This document shows, in pieces, positions 35,102 through 43,855 of a DNA stretch of 64,000 nucleotides. The position numbers and the translations under genes are program-made. A model generated the notes under the pieces. That model saw only the letters and a list, made by a program, of their open reading frames with translations, was not told the origin of the DNA and did no database searches. This DNA is from Streptomyces mangrovi. Lineage in GTDB: Bacteria; Actinomycetota; Actinomycetes; Streptomycetales; Streptomycetaceae. Each line of letters begins with the position of its first letter. The stretch's first letter is position 1. Where the stretch lies: positions 1 through 64,000 of the forward strand of contig NZ_FOSG01000012.1 in assembly GCF_900114215.1 (NCBI RefSeq), given 5' to 3'.

Positions 35102-36604
35102 GTGGGCGGCAACGGCAGCAGCGGCGGAGTCGGCACCGCCGGGAAGCGCCCGAACGGACAGCTCGCCTCGTGGTTCGCGCGCAGCGGCTGGTCCAAGGGG
35201 GAGCTGGCCCGGCAGGTGAACCGCCGGGCACGCCGGACGGGCGCGCACCACATCAGCACCGATACCTCACGGGTGCGCCGCTGGCTCGACGGCGAGCAGC
35301 CCCGCGAGCCGATCCCGCGGATCCTCTCCGAACTGTTCTCCGAACGCTTCGGCTGTGTGGTCACCGTCGAGGAGCTGGGACTGCGCGCCGCCCGCCGGAC
35401 GGCCTCCGACGGCGGTGTGGACCTGCCCTGGACGGGGCCGCAGACCGTGGCGATGATCAGCGAGTTCTCGCGCAGCGACCTGATGCTGGCCCGCCGGGGC
35501 TTCCTCGGCACCTCCCTGGGCATGGCCGCGGGCCCCGCGCTGATCGAGCCGATGCAGCGCTGGCTGGTGCCCGCCCCCGCCCCCGCCGCGCCGGTTCCCG
35601 GCGCACGGGGCGACCGCCGGCTGTCGGGCCCGGAGCTGGAACTGCTGGAGCAGACGATCGTGATGTTCCGCCGGTGGGACGCCCAGTGCGGAGGCGGGCT
35701 GCGGCGCAAGGCCGTCGTCGGCCAGCTCCACGAGGTCACCGACCTCCTCCAGGAGCACCACGACGAGCCGGTGCGGCGGCGGCTGTTCCGCGTCACCGCG
35801 GAGCTGGCGGAGCTGGCCGGCTGGATGAGTTACGACGTCGGGCTCCAGCCGACCGCGCAGAAGTACTTCGTCCTCGCCCTGCACGCGGCCAAGGAGGCCG
35901 GCGACCGGCCACTGGGCTCGTACGTGCTGTCCGGCATGGGCCGGCAGATGATCCATCTGGGCCGGCCCGAGGACGCGCTGGAGCTGGTGCACCTCGCGCA
36001 GTACGGCGGCCGGGAGGACGCCACCCCCCGCACCCAGGCCATGCTCCACGCGGTGGAGGCGCGCGCGTACGCCAACATGGGCCGGCCCGACAAGTGCCAC
36101 CGGGCGGTGCGGATGGCCGAGGAGACCTTCGCCGAGGCCACCGAGGGGGACGGCGACCCGGACTGGATCGGCTTCTTCTCCGAGGCCGAGCTGAACGCCG
36201 AGAACGCCCACTCCTACCGGGACCTCGCCTATGTGGCGGGCCGCAGCCCCGCCTACCTCTCGCTCGCACAGCCGGCGATGCGCAGGGCCGTGGAGCTGTT
36301 CGGCCGAGAGTGCGGCGGTGGCAACGGCCACCAGCGCTCCTACGCGCTCAACCTCGCCGGCATGGCCACCGTCCACCTGCTGCAGCGTGAACCCGAGCAG
36401 TGCGCCGAGATGGCCGGCCAGGCGCTGGCGGTGGCGAAACGCCTGCGTTCGGAGCGGGTCGACAACCGCATCCGCAAGACCGTGGCCACGGCGGCCCGCG
36501 AGTTCGGGGACGTCGCGGAGGTCGTCGAGCTCACCGAGCGGCTCGCCGACGAGCTGCCCGAGACCGAGACCGAGAACGAGACCGAGGTCGCCCTCGCGGG
36601 CTGA
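35102..36604 (+). CDS. nsdA: NsdA, negative regulator of sporulation and antibiotic production
   Basis: A 500-aa streptomycete regulator. The N-terminus has the hallmark block RSGWSKGELARQVNRRARRTGAHHISTDTSRVRRWLDGEQPREP with a helix-turn-helix-like arrangement, and the C-terminal half (about 200-480) is all helical with TPR-like repeats. Loss of NsdA orthologues raises antibiotic output in S. coelicolor (family knowledge). GTG 35102, preceded by GGGGG at 7 bp, gives the usual 500-aa length; longer upstream extension has no conserved sequence. No TTA codon stands out. Confidence 0.92.
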   Translation: MGGNGSSGGVGTAGKRPNGQLASWFARSGWSKGELARQVNRRARRTGAHHISTDTSRVRRWLDGEQPREPIPRILSELFSERFGCVVTVEELGLRAARRTASDGGVDLPWTGPQTVAMISEFSRSDLMLARRGFLGTSLGMAAGPALIEPMQRWLVPAPAPAAPVPGARGDRRLSGPELELLEQTIVMFRRWDAQCGGGLRRKAVVGQLHEVTDLLQEHHDEPVRRRLFRVTAELAELAGWMSYDVGLQPTAQKYFVLALHAAKEAGDRPLGSYVLSGMGRQMIHLGRPEDALELVHLAQYGGREDATPRTQAMLHAVEARAYANMGRPDKCHRAVRMAEETFAEATEGDGDPDWIGFFSEAELNAENAHSYRDLAYVAGRSPAYLSLAQPAMRRAVELFGRECGGGNGHQRSYALNLAGMATVHLLQREPEQCAEMAGQALAVAKRLRSERVDNRIRKTVATAAREFGDVAEVVELTERLADELPETETENETEVALAG

Positions 36605-36858
36605 AGGGGCCCGAAACCGGCCGCACCCGTCTCCGTCCCTCCCCCTCCGTGCTCGTCCCGTCCGCCCCGCATCCGCTCCACCGTCCCTTCCCGGCCGCCC
36701 GCCGCCCGGCCCCCGGGTTGTCATACGACCGTGCCGACCGGTCAGGCCCTGTCTGACAAATCCCGCCCGCTCCGCGCGGCCGCCGTGCCCGGCCGGGGCG
36801 GTACGCCGCACGGGCGGCCGGGGCCGGGCCGGTGGCGCGGTTTTGGCCCACGGGCTTG
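36605..36858. other. Gene-free region upstream of amtB
   Basis: About 250 bp of G+C-rich DNA without a convincing gene. A segment at 36745-36770 (around CTGTCTGACAAATCCCG) resembles ends seen in streptomycete insertion sequences, but there is no second end or transposase. The rest of the gap holds the GlnR boxes. Confidence 0.4.
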
Positions 36859-36905
36859 TTCACCCGGGCGTAACAGAGAGCGCGCCTTCGTCACGGCCGT
36901 GAAAC
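36859..36905 (+). promoter_or_regulatory. Two GlnR-type boxes upstream of amtB
   Basis: TTCAC-N6-GTAAC (36859-36874) and GTCAC-N6-GAAAC (36890-36905) fit the actinomycete GlnR box gTnAc-N6-GaAAc. Their centres are 31 bp apart, three helical turns, as expected for paired GlnR dimers. They lie about 100 bp before amtB, which GlnR activates under nitrogen limitation in related species. Confidence 0.75.
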
Positions 36906-37005
36906 GCCGCGCCGCATCGGCGGAAACGGAGCTCCTGGAATCTGTGGCTCATCCTGATCCCCCAGATCCGCCCCCACGGGTCGCGTACGCGAGGAGACGC
37001 CCACA

Positions 37006-38307
37006 TTGAACGGCGCGGATACCGCTTTCGTACTGATCAGCGCGGCGCTGGTCATGTTGATGACGCCCGGCCTGGCCCTTTTCTACGGCGGCATGGTCCG
37101 GGTCAAGAGCGCACTGAACATGCTCATGATGTCCTTCATCTCCCTGGGCATCGTGAGCGTCCTCTGGGTCCTGTACGGCTACTCGCTCGCCTTCGGCACC
37201 GACACCGGCGGTCTGATCGGCAGCCTTGAGCACATCGGTCTGAGCGGCATCGGCGTCGAGGCGCTGACCGGCGGCGACGAGGGCATCCCGGTCCTCGCCT
37301 TCGTCCTCTTCCAGCTCATGTTCGCCGTTCTGACGCCCGCCCTCATGAGCGGCGCCCTGGCCGACCGCGTGAAGTTCAGCGCCTGGGCGCTGTTCATCAC
37401 GCTGTGGGCCACGGTCGTCTACTTCCCCGTCGCCCACTGGGTGTGGGCCGAGGGCGGCTGGCTGTTCGAGCTGGAGGTCATCGACTTCGCGGGCGGCACC
37501 GCCGTCCACATCAACGCCGGAGTCGGCGCCCTGGCCGCCGTCCTGGTCGTCGGCAAGCGCATCGGTTTCAAGCGGGAGCCCATGCGGCCCCACAGCCTCC
37601 CGCTGGTGGTCCTGGGCGCGGCCCTGCTGTGGTTCGGATGGTTCGGCTTCAACGCCGGCTCCGCGCTGGGCGCCAACGGCACCGCCGCCACCATGGCCCT
37701 GAACACCCAGGTCGCCACCGCCGCCGCCATCCTGGGCTGGCTGCTGTACGAGCGGATCCGGCACGGCGCCTTCACCACCCTGGGGGCCGCCTCCGGAGCC
37801 GTCGCCGGCCTGGTCGCCATCACCCCCGCCGGGGCGCACGTGAACGCCGTGGGCGCGATCGTCATCGGCCTGGTGGCCGGTCTGGTCTGCTCCTGGGCCG
37901 TCAGCCTGAAGTACCGGCTCGGCTACGACGACTCCCTGGACGTCGTCGGAGTCCACCTCGTCGGCGGCGTCATCGGCACCCTGCTGGTCGGCGTCCTGGC
38001 CACGGACGGCGTGGGCGGCCTCACCCAGCTCGGCAAGCAGGCCGTCGGGGCCTTCTCGGTGATGGCCTTCTCCTTCGCGGTCTCCTGGATCCTGGCCAAG
38101 CTGGTCGACGTGGTCGTCGGCTTCCGGGCGGACGAGGACGACGAGACCGCCGGGCTGGACCAGGCGTACCACGCCGAGACCGCGTACGACTTCAGCTCGG
38201 TGGGCGGTTCGCCCGCGTCCCGCAACGCGGCCGGCGCCGCCGGCCACGACGGCAGCGCGACGGCCTCGCCGTCCGCGAAGGAGAACGACAAGAAGGTGGA
38301 CGCGTGA
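37006..38307 (+). CDS. amtB: Ammonium transporter AmtB
   Basis: AmtB (433 aa), an eleven-helix ammonium channel: MLMTPGLALFYGGMVR, the VHWVWAEGGWL/DFAGGTAVHINAG block with the pore histidine, and LWFGWFGFNAGSA. The C-terminal cytosolic region after about residue 385 is acidic and variable. The start is a TTG with GAGGAGA 9 bp upstream. It overlaps glnK by 4 bp, forming the amtB-glnK-glnD nitrogen operon. Confidence 0.96.
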   Translation: MNGADTAFVLISAALVMLMTPGLALFYGGMVRVKSALNMLMMSFISLGIVSVLWVLYGYSLAFGTDTGGLIGSLEHIGLSGIGVEALTGGDEGIPVLAFVLFQLMFAVLTPALMSGALADRVKFSAWALFITLWATVVYFPVAHWVWAEGGWLFELEVIDFAGGTAVHINAGVGALAAVLVVGKRIGFKREPMRPHSLPLVVLGAALLWFGWFGFNAGSALGANGTAATMALNTQVATAAAILGWLLYERIRHGAFTTLGAASGAVAGLVAITPAGAHVNAVGAIVIGLVAGLVCSWAVSLKYRLGYDDSLDVVGVHLVGGVIGTLLVGVLATDGVGGLTQLGKQAVGAFSVMAFSFAVSWILAKLVDVVVGFRADEDDETAGLDQAYHAETAYDFSSVGGSPASRNAAGAAGHDGSATASPSAKENDKKVDA

Positions 38308-38642
38308 AGCTCATCACCGCAGTCATCAAGCCGCACCGGCTCGACGAGGTCAAGGACGCCCTGCAGGCGTTCGGAGTGCAGGGACTGACCGTCACCGAGG
38401 CCAGCGGATACGGCCGGCAGCGCGGCCACACCGAGGTGTACCGCGGCGCCGAGTACACCGTCGACCTCGTCCCCAAGGTCCGGGTGGAGGTCCTGGTCGA
38501 GGACGAGGACGCCGAGCAGCTCCTCGACGTGGTCGTCAAGGCCGCCCGGACCGGCAAGATCGGCGACGGCAAGGTCTGGAGCGTCCCCGTCGAGACGGCG
38601 GTACGCGTCCGCACCGGCGAACGCGGCCCGGACGCGCTGTGA
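38304..38642 (+). CDS. glnK: Nitrogen regulatory protein PII
   Basis: GlnK (112 aa), the PII trimer that binds AmtB and 2-oxoglutarate/ATP. The T-loop Tyr51 lies in VYRGAEYTVD, and in streptomycetes it is adenylylated by GlnD. The C-terminal GKIGDGKVWSVPVE is the other signature. GTG overlaps the amtB stop. Confidence 0.97.
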   Translation: MKLITAVIKPHRLDEVKDALQAFGVQGLTVTEASGYGRQRGHTEVYRGAEYTVDLVPKVRVEVLVEDEDAEQLLDVVVKAARTGKIGDGKVWSVPVETAVRVRTGERGPDAL

Positions 38643-38664
38643 GTCGGCCGGAACGGGGGACCGC

Positions 38665-41115
38665 GTGACCACGGGACCCGGTGACCCCGGCAACTACGCG
38701 GCGGCCCGGCTGCGCCTCCTCACCGCAGGGGCGCGGCCCGGGCCGCCGCGCCGCCGGGCCCTGTCCGACCTCACCGACGCCTGGCTCGCCTCGCTGCTGG
38801 GCGACGCGGGCGAGGGGGTCGCGCTCGTGGCCGTCGGCGGCTACGGACGGGGGGAGCTCTCCCCGCGCAGCGATCTGGACCTGCTGCTGCTGCACACCGG
38901 CCGCGGCACACGCGAGGTCGCCGCCCTCGCCGACCGCCTCTGGTACCCCGTGTGGGACCTCGGGATCGCCCTGGACCACTCGGTGCGCACCCCGAAGGAG
39001 GCGGAGAGGGCCGCGGCCGGCGACCTCAGGGTGCAGCTCGGCCTGCTCGACGCCCGGCACATCGCCGGAGACCCGGAGCTCACCGCCGCCCTGCGCACCC
39101 GGATGCTCGCCCGCTGGCGCGCCGCCGCCCACCGGCTGCTGCCCGAGCTGCGCGAGGCGGCCCGGGAGCGCGCCCGCCGCCACGGCGAGCTGCGCTTCCT
39201 CCTCGAACCCGACCTGAAGGAGGCCCGCGGCGGTCTGCGGGACGCCACCGCCCTGCGCGCGGTGGCCGCCTCCTGGCTGGCCGACGCGCCCCGCGAGGGG
39301 CTGGACGAGGCCCACCGCACCCTCCTCGACGTACGCGACGCCCTCCACCTGGCCACCGGCCGTGCCACCGACCGGCTCGCCCTCCAGGACCAGGACCAGG
39401 TCGCCGCCGCCCTCGCGCTGGAGGACGCGGACGCGCTGCTGCGCCGCGTCTACGAGGCGGCCCGGGTGCTCTCCTACGCCTGCGACGTGACCTGGCGCGA
39501 GGTCGACCGGGTACTGCGCGCCCGCCGCCCGCGACCGCGGCGCGCCGGGCGGCCCGCCGAGCGCACCCCGCTGGCCGACGGTGTCGTCGTGCAGGACGGC
39601 GAGGTGGTGCTCGCCCGGACCGCGCGCCCCGAGCGCGACCCCGTACTGCCGCTGCGTGCCGCCGCGGCGGCCGCCCAGGCCGGGCTGCCGCCGTCGCGCC
39701 CCGCCCTGCGGAGGCTGGCCGCCGCGGCGCCGCCGCTTCCGGTGCCCTGGCCGGCCGAGGCCCGTGAGGAGTTCGTCACCCTCCTGGGGGCGGGCGAGGC
39801 CGCCGTCGCGGTGTGGGAGGCCCTGGACGCGGAGGGCCTGGTCACCGCCTGGCTGCCCGAGTGGGACCGGGTGCGCTGCCGCCCGCAGCGCAACCCCGTG
39901 CACCGCTGGACCGTCGACCGCCATCTGATCGAGACCGCCGCGCGGGCCGGCGCGCACGTCCGCCGCGTCCGCCGCCCCGACCTGCTGCTGGTCGCCGCGC
40001 TGCTGCACGACATCGGCAAGGGCCGGCCCGGCGACCACAGCGTCGCGGGCGAGGCCGTCGTGCGCGACCTGGCCGCCCGGATGGGCTTCGACGCCGCCGA
40101 CACCGCGGTCCTGGCCACCGCCGTCCGCCACCATCTGCTGCTGGCCGAGACCGCCACCCGGCGCGACCTGGACGACCCGGCCACCGTACGCACCGTGGCC
40201 GACGCCGTCGGCGACACCGGGGCCCTGGAGCTGCTGCACGCGCTCACCGTGGCCGACGCCCTGGCCACCGGGCCCGCGGCCTGGTCCGCCTGGCGAGCGG
40301 GACTCGTGGCCGATCTGGTGAGACGGACCGGCGCCGTGCTGGAGGGGGAGGGGGAGCCGGCAGGGGCCGCGGAGGCGGCCGGGGAGCGGGAGCGCTCCGC
40401 CCCGCGGCCCGCCGCCGGGGCCGAGCGGCTGGCCGCGCAGGCGTGGCGCACCGGCGGGCCGGTGCTCTCCCTGCGCACCCGGGCCCAAACCCCCACCGAG
40501 GCGGGCCGGGCAGGCCCCACCGAGGAGGAGACGGGCCCGGAACCGGTCGGCGCCGAACTGCTCGTCGCCCTGCCCGACCGGCCCGGCGTACTGCCCGCCG
40601 CGGCCGGCGTCCTGGCCCTGCACCGGCTGACCGTACACGCCGCGGACCTGCGCGCCGTCGATCCGCTCGGCGAGGGACGGGTGCTGCTGCTGAGCTGGCG
40701 GGTGGCCGCCGAGTACGGGTCGCTGCCGCAGGCCGACCGGCTCCGCGCCGACCTGGCGCGCGCCCTGGAGGGCTCCCTGGACATCCCCGCCCGGCTCGCC
40801 GAGCGCGAGCGCGCCCACCTGGGCAGCGCCCGCCGGCGCGGAGCCGGGGCCCCGCCGCCGAAGGTGACCGTCGCCCCGGCCGGATCACGGCTGGCTACGG
40901 TCATCGAGGTGCGCGCCCAGGACGCCCCGGGGCTGCTGTACCGCATCGGACGGGCCCTGGAGGACGCCGGCGTCACCGTGCGCAGCGCCCGGGTCGGCAC
41001 CCTGGGCGCCAACGCGGTGGACGCCTTCTACGTCACCGGGCCCGACGGCGCCCCGCTGCCGCCGCGCGAGGCCGCCGGTCTCGCGGCGGAACTGGAGCGG
41101 GCCCTGGGCGGCTGA
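38665..41115 (+). CDS. glnD: PII nucleotidyltransferase GlnD
   Basis: GlnD (816 aa) modifies and demodifies PII in response to nitrogen. In actinomycetes it is an adenylyltransferase. Domains: nucleotidyltransferase (GGYGRGELSPRSDLDLLLLH, about 55-75), HD phosphodiesterase (LLHDIGKGRPGDHSVAGE, about 445-465) and two C-terminal ACT domains (starting near 630 and 735). Follows glnK by 22 bp. Confidence 0.95.
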   Translation: MTTGPGDPGNYAAARLRLLTAGARPGPPRRRALSDLTDAWLASLLGDAGEGVALVAVGGYGRGELSPRSDLDLLLLHTGRGTREVAALADRLWYPVWDLGIALDHSVRTPKEAERAAAGDLRVQLGLLDARHIAGDPELTAALRTRMLARWRAAAHRLLPELREAARERARRHGELRFLLEPDLKEARGGLRDATALRAVAASWLADAPREGLDEAHRTLLDVRDALHLATGRATDRLALQDQDQVAAALALEDADALLRRVYEAARVLSYACDVTWREVDRVLRARRPRPRRAGRPAERTPLADGVVVQDGEVVLARTARPERDPVLPLRAAAAAAQAGLPPSRPALRRLAAAAPPLPVPWPAEAREEFVTLLGAGEAAVAVWEALDAEGLVTAWLPEWDRVRCRPQRNPVHRWTVDRHLIETAARAGAHVRRVRRPDLLLVAALLHDIGKGRPGDHSVAGEAVVRDLAARMGFDAADTAVLATAVRHHLLLAETATRRDLDDPATVRTVADAVGDTGALELLHALTVADALATGPAAWSAWRAGLVADLVRRTGAVLEGEGEPAGAAEAAGERERSAPRPAAGAERLAAQAWRTGGPVLSLRTRAQTPTEAGRAGPTEEETGPEPVGAELLVALPDRPGVLPAAAGVLALHRLTVHAADLRAVDPLGEGRVLLLSWRVAAEYGSLPQADRLRADLARALEGSLDIPARLAERERAHLGSARRRGAGAPPPKVTVAPAGSRLATVIEVRAQDAPGLLYRIGRALEDAGVTVRSARVGTLGANAVDAFYVTGPDGAPLPPREAAGLAAELERALGG

Positions 41116-41191
41116 CCGGACCGCGGGCGGGCGGATACTCTTGGAGGTCGACCGCCGACACCGCCACCAACGCGAAGGATCCGCGACCGAC

Positions 41192-42745
41192 GTGTTCGAC
41201 ACTCTCTCCGATCGCCTCACAGCGACGTTCAAGAACCTCAGGGGCAAGGGCCGTCTGAGCGAGGCGGACATCGACGCCACGGCGCGCGAGATCCGTATCG
41301 CCCTGCTGGAGGCGGACGTCGCCCTCCCCGTGGTCCGGGCCTTCATCAAGCAGGTCAAGGAGCGCGCCCTGGGCGCCGAGGTCTCCAAGGCGCTGAACCC
41401 GGCCCAGCAGGTCATCAAGATCGTCAACGAGGAGCTGATCGGCATCCTCGGAGGCGAGACCCGCCGTCTGCGGTTCGCCAAGAACCCGCCGACGGTGATC
41501 ATGCTCGCCGGTCTGCAGGGCGCGGGCAAGACCACGCTCGCGGGCAAGCTGGGCCGCTGGCTCAAGGCGCAGGGCCACGCCCCGCTGCTGGTCGCCTGCG
41601 ACCTGCAGCGCCCCAACGCCGTCAACCAGCTCACGGTCGTCGCCGAGCGCGCGGGCGTGGGGATCTACGCGCCCGAGCCGGGCAACGGCGTCGGCGACCC
41701 GGTGAAGGTCGCCGAGGACTCCATCGAGTACGCCCGCACCAAGCAGTACGACGTCGTCATCGTCGACACCGCCGGCCGTCTGGGCATCGACGCCGAGATG
41801 ATGCGGCAGGCCGCCGACATCCGCGACGCCGTCCGCCCCGACGAGACCCTCTTCGTCGTCGACGCCATGATCGGCCAGGACGCGGTCAACACCGCCGAGG
41901 CGTTCCGCGACGGCGTCGGCTTCGACGGCGTGGTGCTCTCCAAGCTCGACGGCGACGCCCGCGGCGGCGCGGCCCTGTCGATCGCGCACGTCACCGGCCG
42001 CCAGATCATGTTCGCCTCCAACGGCGAGAAGCTGGACGACTTCGACGCGTTCCACCCGGACCGCATGGCGTCCCGCATCCTGGGCATGGGCGACGTCCTC
42101 AGCCTCATCGAGAAGGCCGAGCAGACCTTCAGCCGGCAAGAGGCCGAGCAGATGGCCGCCAAGCTGGCCAAGGGACCCAAGGAGTTCACCCTCGACGACT
42201 TCCTGGCCCAGATGGAGCAGGTCCGCAAGATGGGCTCCATCTCCAAGCTGCTGGGGATGATGCCCGGCATGGGGCAGATCCGTGAGCAGATCAACGACAT
42301 CGACGAGCGCGACGTGGACCGCACCGCCGCGATCATCAAGTCGATGACCCCGGCCGAGCGCACCGACCCCACGATCATCAACGGCTCGCGGCGGGCCCGC
42401 ATCGCCCGCGGCTCCGGCGTGGACGTCAGCGCGGTGAAGAACCTCGTGGAGCGGTTCTTCGAGGCCCGCAAGATGATGTCGAAGATGGCCCAGGGCGGCA
42501 TGCCGGGGATGCCCGGGATGCCGGGCATGCCGGGGACGGGTGGCGCCCGGAAGAAGGGCAAGCAGCAGAAGAAGGCCAAGGGCAAGCAGCGCTCGGGCAA
42601 CCCGATGAAGCGCAAGGCCGAGGAGCAGGCCGTGGCCGAGCGCCGCGCCGCGGGGCAGGGCGGCGCCTTCGGACTGCCCGGCGGCCAGGGTCCGGAGGAC
42701 TTCGAGCTGCCCCAGGAGTTCAAGGACATGCTCCCGCCCAAGTGA
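41192..42745 (+). CDS. ffh: Signal recognition particle protein Ffh
   Basis: Ffh (517 aa), GTPase that binds 4.5S RNA and signal peptides. NG domain: GLQGAGKTTLAGKLG, DLQRPNAVNQL, DTAGRLGIDAEMM, SKLDGDARGG. The M domain ends with a methionine bristle MPGMPGMPGMPG stretch and a long Lys-rich tail (KKGKQQKKAKGKQR). GTG 41192 gives MFDTLSDRLTATFKNLRGKG, the family start. Confidence 0.97.
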   Translation: MFDTLSDRLTATFKNLRGKGRLSEADIDATAREIRIALLEADVALPVVRAFIKQVKERALGAEVSKALNPAQQVIKIVNEELIGILGGETRRLRFAKNPPTVIMLAGLQGAGKTTLAGKLGRWLKAQGHAPLLVACDLQRPNAVNQLTVVAERAGVGIYAPEPGNGVGDPVKVAEDSIEYARTKQYDVVIVDTAGRLGIDAEMMRQAADIRDAVRPDETLFVVDAMIGQDAVNTAEAFRDGVGFDGVVLSKLDGDARGGAALSIAHVTGRQIMFASNGEKLDDFDAFHPDRMASRILGMGDVLSLIEKAEQTFSRQEAEQMAAKLAKGPKEFTLDDFLAQMEQVRKMGSISKLLGMMPGMGQIREQINDIDERDVDRTAAIIKSMTPAERTDPTIINGSRRARIARGSGVDVSAVKNLVERFFEARKMMSKMAQGGMPGMPGMPGMPGTGGARKKGKQQKKAKGKQRSGNPMKRKAEEQAVAERRAAGQGGAFGLPGGQGPEDFELPQEFKDMLPPK

Positions 42746-42779
42746 CCGCCCGAGTGACCGCCCGGGCGACCGCCAGGGG

Positions 42780-42811
42780 GGCGCCGCCGCCCGCCGCGTG
42801 CCGGCGGCGCC
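42780..42811. terminator. Terminator between ffh and methyltransferase gene
   Basis: A 10-bp stem GGCGCCGCCG (42780-42789) with CGGCGGCGCC (42802-42811) between convergent genes. Confidence 0.65.
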
Positions 42812-42812
42812 C

Positions 42813-43634
42813 TCAGGTCATGGCGACCACGTAGCGGAACAGGTTCTGCATCCACACGGTGCCGTCCGGCCGTACGTGCGGGCGCAGCGCCTCGGCCAGC
42901 TCCTTGGCGACCTGCTCCTCGTCCGTCGCCCGGACGGCCGCGTCGTACAGCCCGGTCGAGACCAGCCCGCGCACCGCGCTGTCCAGGTCGGCGTAGCCGA
43001 AGGGGCACGCGACCCGGCCCGAACCGTCGGGGCGCAGCCCGGCCCGTCGCGCCAGGTCCTCCAGATCGTCCCGGCCGCCCGGCCGCCAGCAGCGGCCCGC
43101 CGCGCGCTCCGGCTCGGCCGGCCGCTGCGCCAGCCGCTGCGCCACCCGCAGAGCGGGGGCCGCGGCGCACCGCTCGGCCGGCCCCCAGCCCGCCAGTACC
43201 ACCGGCACCCCGCGGCCGGCCGCCTGGGCCACCCGGGCGAGCACGGCGGCGTCGGGCAGGGTGTCGAAGGCGGTCACCAGCGTCGGCGGCGGTCCCTCGC
43301 GCAGCGCCGCGCCGTCCGGTCCGCCGTCCGGACCGCCCGGCAGCACCCGCGCGGTCCAGTGCCGCGCGCCCCACTGCGGCTCCGGCAGCAGCCGCTGCCG
43401 GGCCAGCTCCAGGCGTGCCTCGTCGGTGTCCGCCCCCGTGACGGTCGCGCCCCGGGCCGCCGCCATCACCAGCGCCAGGCCCGAGCCGCAGCCCAGGCCC
43501 AGCACATGGGAGTGCCGTCCGACCTCGAACCGCTCGTATACCGCCTCGTAGAGCGGAACCAGCATCCGTTCCTGAATCTCCGCCCAGTCCCGGGTGGGCC
43601 GCGGGAGGTGCCGCTGTGCGAGCGTGGGTGCCAT
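42813..43634 (-). CDS. SAM-dependent methyltransferase
   Basis: A 273-aa class I methyltransferase: motif I VLGLGCGSGLALVMAA, acidic motif TGADTDEARLELARQ. The substrate is unknown. The C-terminal part (CPFGYADLDSAVRGLVSTGLYDAAV) resembles small-molecule methyltransferases of actinomycetes. ATG 43634 has GGGGA 8 bp upstream. Divergent from proS across a 220-bp gap. Confidence 0.82.
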   Translation of the reverse strand: MAPTLAQRHLPRPTRDWAEIQERMLVPLYEAVYERFEVGRHSHVLGLGCGSGLALVMAAARGATVTGADTDEARLELARQRLLPEPQWGARHWTARVLPGGPDGGPDGAALREGPPPTLVTAFDTLPDAAVLARVAQAAGRGVPVVLAGWGPAERCAAAPALRVAQRLAQRPAEPERAAGRCWRPGGRDDLEDLARRAGLRPDGSGRVACPFGYADLDSAVRGLVSTGLYDAAVRATDEEQVAKELAEALRPHVRPDGTVWMQNLFRYVVAMT

Positions 43635-43855
43635 CGCAACATCCCCATTCCGATGGAAGGATCGCCGGGTAACCGGCCGCCGTCTCGTCCCTTGATGAGG
43701 TCCTGGAAGTCCCCGAAAGCCAGGGAACTGCGCATCTGTCCCCGAGTCCAGAGGGGCGCCGGGGTGTTTCCACCCGCGCTTGCCCGCGCGCACTCCTACG
43801 TTCCCCCGGCAGTCCGGTTCACGCATCCGCAGCAGACCGCCGTAACATGCGCGAC

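Noticed and set aside
43635..43855. Possible T-box or other riboswitch upstream of proS
   Set aside because: No conserved T-box sequence or specifier loop could be identified in this 220-bp divergent gap.
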